This document shows, in pieces, positions 57,552 to 64,000 of a DNA stretch of 64,000 nucleotides. How positions within the stretch are numbered: the first letter of the stretch is position 1; the number at the start of each line of letters is the position of its first letter. The notes beneath the pieces are model-generated. The model was not told the origin of the DNA. It worked only from the letters and a program-made list of their open reading frames with translations, and searched no databases. The position numbers and the translations under genes are program-made. This DNA comes from Phytobacter palmae (GTDB taxonomy: Bacteria > Pseudomonadota > Gammaproteobacteria > Enterobacterales > Enterobacteriaceae), in contig FONB01000001.1 of the NCBI GenBank assembly GCA_900112785.1, forward strand, positions 1 through 64,000, in the 5' to 3' direction.

Positions 57552-59867
57552 ATGGATATATGGCAATGGTACAACCAATATGAAAGGGATCTTCATGCTG
57601 CAGGCCAACCCTATATTACCGATCATTTGAATAAATTAATTAACGCCATTTGTGACGTTAAGCCTGATGTGAGCGAAGCGTTACTGCCGGAAGCACGGTC
57701 ATTTAAGAAAACGGCAGGGAATCCCTGGCTTGATGTGTTTATTGGCCACTGGGAGATGCGCCACCGGCTGGGCATGGGAGAGGGCGAGACCGCGCTGGGT
57801 GATGCGGTGACCTTCTTTGAGCGTGCCCATCAACCGGATGCTATTGAGTGCCCTCAATCCGTTTGTGTTACTCAGGATCTCAGCGATTGCTACGGCAATA
57901 TCGACGGCCCGGGCTGGGCGGATGAACGTATTGCCGTGTGTCAGGAAACGATGGAGCGTATTACGCCCTTGTGGAGCTGTTTCCAGTGTTTGTCGGACGA
58001 GCAATTCTGCGCCATGGTCGATAAAGGCGAGACGCAGCAGGCGCTGGATTACATTCGGGGACAGATAAAGAAAGTGCGTGATGCAGGGGAACCTGATGTC
58101 ACTGGCCTGCAAGAAAACGAAGCTGAAGCGTTGATTTATTTAGGGCGCTATGAAGAAGCGCTGACGGTGATTGAACCCCTCTGCGAGCCTGAGGAACTGG
58201 AAGGTTGCGCCGAACAGATACGGCTTACGCGAACGATGATCCGCGCTGAGGCATATGCCTGTATGGGGAGACTGGATGAGGCCTGCAACAGTCTGATCCA
58301 CTGGAAGCAACTGCAAACGCGCGGCGTTGTCCGTTGGGTGAGGATCATTGACCAGCTTTGCCGCCATGATGCGTCTTTTAACAACTGGCAGACGGGCGTG
58401 TCGTTACAGCAAATCCTTGAACAGCGTATCGCCAGGCAGGCCTGGAGGGCAGCAATAGATACCGCCATAGTGCACATTCGCCTGGCGCTGGCACGCAATG
58501 CGACCTGGATTGCCCGCCGGGCGTTAGGGCAGGCAAAAGCCTGTTTGCCACGTTTACGTAAACAGATGGGGGCCGATCGCGCTCTGGCGGAACTTGAACG
58601 CGAGATTGCTGGCAAAGAACAAGAGGTGCTGCTCCCGGTTCCTGCACATGAACTGTATGAGTGGCTTGAAGAGCGCAGTAAACAAAACGAGGGGCGTGAC
58701 CCGGAACAAGAAGCGGAATGGCTGAAACTGGCGGCCATGCAGTTGCCTGATAATGAACAACTGGTTTCGCTGGCGTCATCTGCACTGGAGGCTTGCCATG
58801 CCGCTGATGAAGCCATCGCACTGTTGCAAACCTGGCGGTTACGTCATCCGCAGAGTGAGTCTCCTCTGCTGTTCGAGTTACTGGGCGTGCTGCTACGTAC
58901 GCGGCGGTTCGATGAGATTTTAACCCTCGCTAAGGACTATCGCGAGACGCTTCCGCATGTCGCGTACTGGTTCGAAATGCAGGTCGCCTTTGGCAATGAA
59001 GATTGGGCGGCGCTGGAAACCCTGAGTGAGTCGATGCTCAATACGCCAGAAGGCAGCAGTAAGGTCGCACCGCTGTTGATGGCGAGCCGTGCGGCAATGA
59101 AACTGCGCGCCAGCGAGCGTGCTATCCCACGTCTTGAGCGTGCTATTGCAATGCTTGAGGCGCAAGAACAAGAGACTAACAATGTTCTGTGGGATCTGAT
59201 CACCGCGGCGAGTATTCAGGGAGAGTGGGCGCTGGTGCGTGAGGCCGGAACGAAGCTGGGAATGAAATTCGAAAGCGAAGACGGCCCCATCGAGGAAAAC
59301 TGGGGAGCCGTGCGGCTACGTTTCCGCGAAGAGCACGACTATGTTTACTATCTTGCTCAGCGTACCGGGCCAGCAACAGCCAGAGTCTTCCAGCCGGCGT
59401 GGCCGAAAGCGCAGCAGCATTTAGGCGACAGCGTGGTCTTTGATGTCGAACTGCTCAATACCCCTCCGGAAGATGAAGCCGAGCGGGAATATTTTATCGG
59501 TCTCTATGATGTTGTCGAAATCATCGAAGAGGGGGGATATGCCCCATCATGGTTTGTTGATGGCGTTTACCCCGGTGAGGAGATGTTTAGTCAGTTTGAG
59601 AATAAAGTGCGCGAATTCGGCGGGCAAGTTTGGGTGAGTAGCGAGGCCGATTATGAAGTAACCGATCGCGAACATCCTGAGGAGCCGCTGCCTGGCGTGT
59701 ACTTTAATCTGGCTACGCCGTTATCAATGCAGCCGCAGGAAGTGGACAGCATGTTGCTCACGCTCACACGTGACTGGCCGCATCCGGTGCACTGGCTTAG
59801 CGTCGCCGCTAAAGGCGGGCTGGATGAACAGCGCCATCGGCAGATCATTGACCGCTATGGTTTGTAA
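57552..59867 (+). CDS. TPR-repeat protein partnered with Hsp90-like protein
   Basis: 771 residues from the ATG for MDIWQWYNQYER; a start 8 codons earlier lies inside the previous gene. Almost entirely helical with TPR-like periodicity in residues about 180-580 (e.g. EAEALIYLGRYEEALTVIEP; AYACMGRLDEACNSLI; ELLGVLLRTRRFDEILTLAK; ASRAAMKLRASERAIPRLER). The region about 95-170 has many cysteines (CPQSVC, CYGN, CQET, WSCFQCLSDEQFC). After about 585 comes an acidic, beta-rich C-terminal domain (VVFDVELLNTPPE to RQIIDRYGL). No signal or TM. Separated by 4 bases from the Hsp90-like gene, so surely co-expressed. Probably its co-chaperone or client adaptor; unrecognised. Confidence 0.78.
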   Translation: MDIWQWYNQYERDLHAAGQPYITDHLNKLINAICDVKPDVSEALLPEARSFKKTAGNPWLDVFIGHWEMRHRLGMGEGETALGDAVTFFERAHQPDAIECPQSVCVTQDLSDCYGNIDGPGWADERIAVCQETMERITPLWSCFQCLSDEQFCAMVDKGETQQALDYIRGQIKKVRDAGEPDVTGLQENEAEALIYLGRYEEALTVIEPLCEPEELEGCAEQIRLTRTMIRAEAYACMGRLDEACNSLIHWKQLQTRGVVRWVRIIDQLCRHDASFNNWQTGVSLQQILEQRIARQAWRAAIDTAIVHIRLALARNATWIARRALGQAKACLPRLRKQMGADRALAELEREIAGKEQEVLLPVPAHELYEWLEERSKQNEGRDPEQEAEWLKLAAMQLPDNEQLVSLASSALEACHAADEAIALLQTWRLRHPQSESPLLFELLGVLLRTRRFDEILTLAKDYRETLPHVAYWFEMQVAFGNEDWAALETLSESMLNTPEGSSKVAPLLMASRAAMKLRASERAIPRLERAIAMLEAQEQETNNVLWDLITAASIQGEWALVREAGTKLGMKFESEDGPIEENWGAVRLRFREEHDYVYYLAQRTGPATARVFQPAWPKAQQHLGDSVVFDVELLNTPPEDEAEREYFIGLYDVVEIIEEGGYAPSWFVDGVYPGEEMFSQFENKVREFGGQVWVSSEADYEVTDREHPEEPLPGVYFNLATPLSMQPQEVDSMLLTLTRDWPHPVHWLSVAAKGGLDEQRHRQIIDRYGL

Positions 59868-59958
59868 ACTGTTACCCGACGTAGTTTGAGATTCCTCCGC
59901 TACTCGTGAGAATGGCGCTTGATTAACGTAAAGCCAGCCCACTATTGAGACTGGCTTT

Positions 59959-60279
59959 ATGAAACGTTACGCAACCCTGCTGTTTATCAGCGCACTCTCT
60001 ATAACCAGCCATATGGCCCACGCTGATGTTGTCGATGACGCCATCGGCAATATTCAGCGGGCCATCAATGACGCCTATCACCCCAGCGATAGCCGTAACG
60101 ATGATGATCGTCAGTATGATGACGATCGCCGCCGTAGTGACGAACAGAGCAGACGCTATGAAGATCGGCGCAGGCAGCTTGAAGACAGGCGCCGCCAGTT
60201 AGATGACCGTCAGCGCCAGCTCGATCAGGAGCGTCGCCAACTGGACGACGAAGAGCGCCGACTGGAAGAGGAGTTCTAA
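59959..60279 (+). CDS. yjdP: exported protein YjdP
   Basis: 106 residues, close to E. coli YjdP (109). Signal peptide MKRYATLLFISALSITSHMA, cleavage likely AHA before DVVDDAIGN. The mature protein has a conserved head (IGNIQRAINDAYHPSDS), then a highly charged helical tail of RRRQLEDRRRQLDDRQRQ-type repeats that would form a coiled coil or single alpha-helix. Periplasmic; function unknown. In E. coli it neighbours the phn operon, which is missing here. Confidence 0.87.
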   Translation: MKRYATLLFISALSITSHMAHADVVDDAIGNIQRAINDAYHPSDSRNDDDRQYDDDRRRSDEQSRRYEDRRRQLEDRRRQLDDRQRQLDQERRQLDDEERRLEEEF

Positions 60280-60297
60280 AGGCCTGTTGAACGGAAA

Positions 60298-60633
60298 TCA
60301 GCTCTTTTTCACGAATTCGGATTTCAACTTCATTGGGCCAAATCCGTCGATTTTGCAGTCAATGTTATGATCGCCTTCGACCAGACGGATATTCTTCACT
60401 TTCGTGCCGATTTTCAGCATGGAAGAACTCCCTTTTACTTTCAGATCCTTAATGACAGTGACGCTGTCGCCGTCGGCCAGTAAATTGCCGTTGGCATCTT
60501 TGACAATCAGCTCGTCACTTTCGGCAACTGCTTCGTTGTCATTCCATTCATGGGCGCATTCCGGGCAGATGAACATGCCATTATCTTCATAAGCGTATTC
60601 GGAATTGCATTTCGGGCAGTTTGGCAGTTGCAT
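60298..60633 (-). CDS. yjdM: zinc-ribbon protein YjdM (PhnA)
   Basis: 111 residues, same as E. coli YjdM. Zinc ribbon with C6, C9, C25, C28 ([21 protein letters not shown]) and an SH3-like C-terminal half ([20 protein letters not shown]). Named phnA after the phosphonate gene cluster but not a phosphonoacetate hydrolase; function unknown. Converges on yjdP with 18 bases between stops. Confidence 0.92.
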   Translation of the reverse strand: MQLPNCPKCNSEYAYEDNGMFICPECAHEWNDNEAVAESDELIVKDANGNLLADGDSVTVIKDLKVKGSSSMLKIGTKVKNIRLVEGDHNIDCKIDGFGPMKLKSEFVKKS

Positions 60634-61247
60634 GGGGGTATCCTCAAAAAAAATACATATGATGCTGGAAACAGGCCAGCGAAAAAGGCGGTTTATGCCA
60701 TAAAAGCCCGCGATTATACATCATGTCCGTATAATTACTGTTGCTATTCTTTTTTTCAGGAAAACATAAAAAAGGTGATGCAGGTGACATAACCTGTCAT
60801 TCCCTTAAGCGATGCTAAGCCCTGGTGATTAAGGGAAAATGCTTATGTATGTTATTTAGAATATTTTCGCCGGGAAATTGCTACCCATTGCCAATTCAGA
60901 TAAGGTGAGATGACGCAACCGGTGCTAATAATCAGCAAACAGCCATGTCTGCAGCGTCTTCTACCGAAGACAGTTAATTACCTCGCAAATTGGGGGGGTA
61001 AATAAATGACGATATATCCTGGTCGTTCTTGAAAATGAGCTACGCTCTCTATCTCCCAGGCATTTTATGTCCGGGACGGCGCGCTCTGTCAGTCTCTACC
61101 GAGAAATTACATTTTTCCTGATTCCCATCAGGCATTTATCTTCTATAAGATATTTTCCACACGTAATTATAAAAGCCGAAACTTCACAAATATAAACATC
61201 GCGGCTTAATAAAAGTAAGAAATTTGCGTTAAGGAAAGACTTTTATC
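60634..61247. other. 614-bp intergenic region between yjdM and crfC
   Basis: It separates divergent yjdM and crfC. Contains inverted repeats GTCTTC-TACC-GAAGAC (60956-60971) and TGACA-TAACC-TGTCA (60785-60799) and A/T-rich tracts near crfC, but no ORF or RNA gene I can identify. Both gene promoters must lie here. Confidence 0.5.
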
Positions 61248-63593
61248 ATGCACACACAGACAATTTTCGAATTAAGCCAGGAAGCAGAGAGGTTGTTACA
61301 GCTCTCCTTGCATAATCTGCAGGCGCTCAAAGCCCTGCCGATTGCAACGCTTGATGAGGCGGCTTCCGGCAAAGCAGATAACGCAAATGTACTGCCATTA
61401 CATTTTAGTGCTCGCGGCATTGAGACGCAGCAAGCCACTCTGCATAACGAATTACGGAAAATCACCCGACTGGAGATGGTATTAGCGATTGTCGGGACGA
61501 TGAAAGCGGGTAAATCGACCACAATCAACGCGATTGTGGGCACTGAGGTTTTGCCTAATCGCAACCGTCCTATGACGGCACTACCGACGCTGATTCGCCA
61601 CACTCCGGGCCAGAAAGAGCCTGTACTACATTTCGCTCATGTCGGGCCAATTGATGCGCTGACCCAGCAACTCCAGACACGGCTTTATACATATGACCGT
61701 GAAAAGCTGGCGCAAAAGCTCGAAATTGATAAGGACATGAGCGCCCTGCTCGAACGCATCGCTAAAGGAGATGCGTTCGACAAACATTATCTGGGCGCAC
61801 AGCCCATTTTCCATTGTTTAAAAAGTCTTAACGACCTGGTGCGTCTGTCGAAAGCGCTGGATGTTGATTTTCCCTTCTCGGCTTATGCCTCTATAGAGAA
61901 TATCCCGGTTATTGAAGTTGAGTTTGTTCACCTGGCGGGCCTTGAAAACGATCTGGGCCAATTGACGCTTCTTGATACTCCCGGGCCAAACGAAGCGGGA
62001 CAACCGCATCTGCACAAGATGCTTAATGAGCAACTGGCGCGAGCGTCTGCGGTACTGGCGGTGATGGATTACACCCAGCTTAAGTCGATCTCTGATGAAG
62101 AGGTTCGCCACGCGATTTCCGCTGTTGGGCGCTCTGTCCCGCTGTATGCGCTGGTTAATAAATTCGATCAGAAAGACCGTAATAGCGATGACGAAGAGCA
62201 GGTACGGGCGCTGATCGCCGGGACGTTAATGAAAGGGTATATCAATCCAACGCAGATTTTCCCCGTCTCTTCGATGTGGGGCTATCTGGCGAACCGCGCC
62301 CGCCATGAAATCAAACAGCAGGGAAAATTACCCGACCCGGAAGAGCAGCGTTGGGTACAGGATTTTGCCGAAGCGGCGCTGGGAAGACGATGGCGAATGG
62401 CCGACCTGGATGATGTTGAGCATATTCATCACGCCGCCGACCTGTTGTGGGAAGACTCGCTGTTTGAGCAGCCTATTCGCAAGTTGCTGCATGCTGCGCA
62501 CGCCAACGCGTCGCTGTATGCGCTGCGTTCGGCGTCGCATAAGCTGCTTAATTACGCACAGAGCGCCCGGGAATATCTGGATTTCCGCTACCAGGGGCTG
62601 ACGGTTGCGTTTGAGAACCTTGAGCACAACATCACACGCCTTGAAGAAGATATGACGCTACTGAAAAGTTGTCAGGAGCGCGTCAGCGATGAGATTGATC
62701 ATGAGGTGGATGAAGCGCTGGCGGCGGCGGATATCTTCATTCATAGCCAGCAACTGGAAATTGTTGAAGCCATTAACGCCTGGTTTCGCGACGGCAAGAT
62801 GATGGAGATGGCCAGCGAAAGTCAGGCCGACCTGCGTCTTGATTCAGGATTTTCGCCAGGCCAACTGGTGCTGGAAGATGAGGGACAGGCGCAGATTGTC
62901 CTGAGCAAAATGCGCTCCTCCTGCGAAGCGATTTTTGTCACCGCGCAGGAGAAGATCAGTCGCGAACTGGCGATGCGTTTTGACCAACTGGAAAACACCC
63001 TGGCCCGCTCACTCAATGATGCGATGCGACCGATTGAGATGCGCATTAAAGAAGAGCTCAGCCATGCCGGTTTCCGGGCGCGTATCAGTTTCCCGGCCTT
63101 CCAGGCAAGCACGCTGAATTTTAATACCCGCCAGCTTTTTACCAATGCCATCGCGCCGGAAGATACCCCGGCAGGACAGGCGCCGCGTAGCGGAAGCGTA
63201 CGTGAAACGGTTTCGCGCTGGTTAAATAATCCGAGCTGGGGATGGGATGATTACGTGGTGACCCGGACACGCTATGTTATTGATGTGGCGTCATTGCATA
63301 ACAAGCTTATCCAGCATGTTGCTAATTTTTGTGAACAAATTCGTAAAGCTTTGGCCGCACAGGTCGATGTTTCTGTTACGGCGGGTATGGCTACGTTCTT
63401 TGCCGAGTTCTCACTCAGCCTGGCAGGGCTACAAGATAGTTTGCGTGACAGTCTGGCGATTCGTCAGCAAAACGAATCGTCAGTGTTAGCATTGCGGCAG
63501 CACCTGAAGCACTGCATCAAGACTGCAAACTGGATTCAGGAAGATGCACGTCTTTTACGCGATGATATACAAACACTATTCGCAGCAGAGTAA
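61248..63593 (+). CDS. crfC: dynamin-like clamp-binding protein CrfC
   Basis: 781 residues (E. coli CrfC/YjdA 742). In E. coli it binds the replication clamp and helps keep sister nascent strands together and chromosomes equipartitioned. The GTPase domain is strongly conserved: P-loop VGTMKAGKSTTIN (residues 82-94), RPMTALPT, LTLLDTPGPNEAG and LVNKFDQKD. The helical stalk (about 420-780) is more variable. The N-terminal region (about 38-56) that holds the clamp-binding hexapeptide in E. coli reads NVLPLHF here and is not clearly a match. Followed 2 bases later by yjcZ. Confidence 0.92.
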   Translation: MHTQTIFELSQEAERLLQLSLHNLQALKALPIATLDEAASGKADNANVLPLHFSARGIETQQATLHNELRKITRLEMVLAIVGTMKAGKSTTINAIVGTEVLPNRNRPMTALPTLIRHTPGQKEPVLHFAHVGPIDALTQQLQTRLYTYDREKLAQKLEIDKDMSALLERIAKGDAFDKHYLGAQPIFHCLKSLNDLVRLSKALDVDFPFSAYASIENIPVIEVEFVHLAGLENDLGQLTLLDTPGPNEAGQPHLHKMLNEQLARASAVLAVMDYTQLKSISDEEVRHAISAVGRSVPLYALVNKFDQKDRNSDDEEQVRALIAGTLMKGYINPTQIFPVSSMWGYLANRARHEIKQQGKLPDPEEQRWVQDFAEAALGRRWRMADLDDVEHIHHAADLLWEDSLFEQPIRKLLHAAHANASLYALRSASHKLLNYAQSAREYLDFRYQGLTVAFENLEHNITRLEEDMTLLKSCQERVSDEIDHEVDEALAAADIFIHSQQLEIVEAINAWFRDGKMMEMASESQADLRLDSGFSPGQLVLEDEGQAQIVLSKMRSSCEAIFVTAQEKISRELAMRFDQLENTLARSLNDAMRPIEMRIKEELSHAGFRARISFPAFQASTLNFNTRQLFTNAIAPEDTPAGQAPRSGSVRETVSRWLNNPSWGWDDYVVTRTRYVIDVASLHNKLIQHVANFCEQIRKALAAQVDVSVTAGMATFFAEFSLSLAGLQDSLRDSLAIRQQNESSVLALRQHLKHCIKTANWIQEDARLLRDDIQTLFAAE

Positions 63594-63595
63594 TT

Positions 63596-64000
63596 ATGAA
63601 AAATCGACTACTGGAAGGGCCAGGGCGAACGCTTGAGTGCATTCATCCGAAGTTCATTGTGGATTTAGTGCAGGGTGCTGATGCGCCTCGCCAGAGTCAG
63701 ATTGTGCCCCAACAGCAGTTGTTTCGTGAAAGACTGACCCAGGAAGTGATGGCGCAAACCCAACTGCGTCCGTGGGCCATGTCCGGCGTATTAAATGAGA
63801 ATGACTCGTTACGTCTGGGGCTGGCGGAAAAGCTCGCCAGTATGCTCGATCCCGGCCATCTCGCGCTAACGCGTATCACCCAGCGCCTGGTCGCACTGCA
63901 GCAGGCGGAGCAGCGTCGTTCCGCGGCCAATACGGCGGGTAATCAACAGCAATACGATGAATTAATTGAGCATTTTAGCCAGCGAGCAAACTGGAAAGAG
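63596..64000 (+). CDS. yjcZ: YjcZ family protein (3' end outside window)
   Basis: 135 residues visible before the window ends; the E. coli homologue has 292. Starts MKNRLLEGPGRTLECIHPKF, then LRPWAMSGVLNENDSLRLGL and LDPGHLALTRITQRL, collinear with E. coli YjcZ. Begins 2 bases after the crfC stop, so co-transcribed; E. coli yjcZ is a multicopy suppressor of a yhjH motility defect. Function otherwise unknown. Confidence 0.9.
   Translation, partial: MKNRLLEGPGRTLECIHPKFIVDLVQGADAPRQSQIVPQQQLFRERLTQEVMAQTQLRPWAMSGVLNENDSLRLGLAEKLASMLDPGHLALTRITQRLVALQQAEQRRSAANTAGNQQQYDELIEHFSQRANWKE

Overview
This window is enterobacterial chromosome (Escherichia/Salmonella/Citrobacter/Enterobacter group). Gene order and near full-length protein similarity follow the E. 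coli arc dusA-pspG-qorA-dnaB-alr-tyrB-aphA-yjbQR-uvrA-ssb-yjcB-pdeC-soxSR-ghxP-yjcE-actP-yjcH-acs-gltP-fdhF ... yjdP-yjdM-crfC-yjcZ. Genus cannot be fixed from sequence alone. The GST gene after soxR and the cidAB-like pair are not in E. coli K-12. The nrf operon between acs and gltP and the phn C-P lyase operon between yjdP and yjdM are absent. Together these point away from K-12-type E. coli towards a Citrobacter/Enterobacter-like host.

Layout. (1) 1-2.5 kb: one end of a prophage or island (umuC-type polymerase, a small ORF, a tyrosine integrase) inserted at the 5' end of dusA. (2) 2.5-15 kb: conserved housekeeping block (tRNA modification, phage-shock pspG, replicative helicase, alanine racemase, aromatic aminotransferase, acid phosphatase, uvrA/ssb with a shared LexA box). 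(3) 15-24 kb: a c-di-GMP pair (a PAS-GGDEF cyclase and the CSS-EAL phosphodiesterase PdeC) beside soxRS, the sRNA SraL, a glutathione transferase, the purine permease GhxP and the antiporter YjcE. (4) 24-33 kb: a LysR regulator divergent from a CidA/CidB-like pair, a small exported protein, then acs-yjcH-actP (acetate scavenging) and gltP. (5) 33-38 kb: a DeoR regulator, a VOC protein, two small paralogous-looking membrane proteins, and the selenoprotein gene fdhF with UGA, SECIS hairpin and sigma-54 promoter. (6) 38-46 kb: a response regulator, then a hydroxamate-siderophore uptake cassette (TonB receptor, FhuD- and FhuB-like proteins, a cyclic-peptide-type ABC exporter, an AraC regulator, a Fur box). 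(7) 46-55 kb: a sugar operon (ABC importer, D-lyxose-type isomerase, class II aldolase, PfkB kinase) with a divergent hybrid histidine kinase. (8) 55.7-59.9 kb: an Hsp90-family ATPase gene followed 4 nt later by a TPR-repeat protein gene. (9) 60-64 kb: yjdP, yjdM, crfC and the start of yjcZ.

Most of the window is ordinary core genome. The strongest candidate for an undescribed system is the two-gene Hsp90-like/TPR operon in an accessory position. Bacterial Hsp90 (HtpG) is not known to work with TPR co-chaperones in the way the eukaryotic protein does. Other points of interest are a two-component system whose halves flank a sugar operon and a siderophore cassette, a paired membrane-protein operon of unknown function, a perfect CRP site in a long intergenic region, and a family of short C/T-rich palindromes placed between operon genes.
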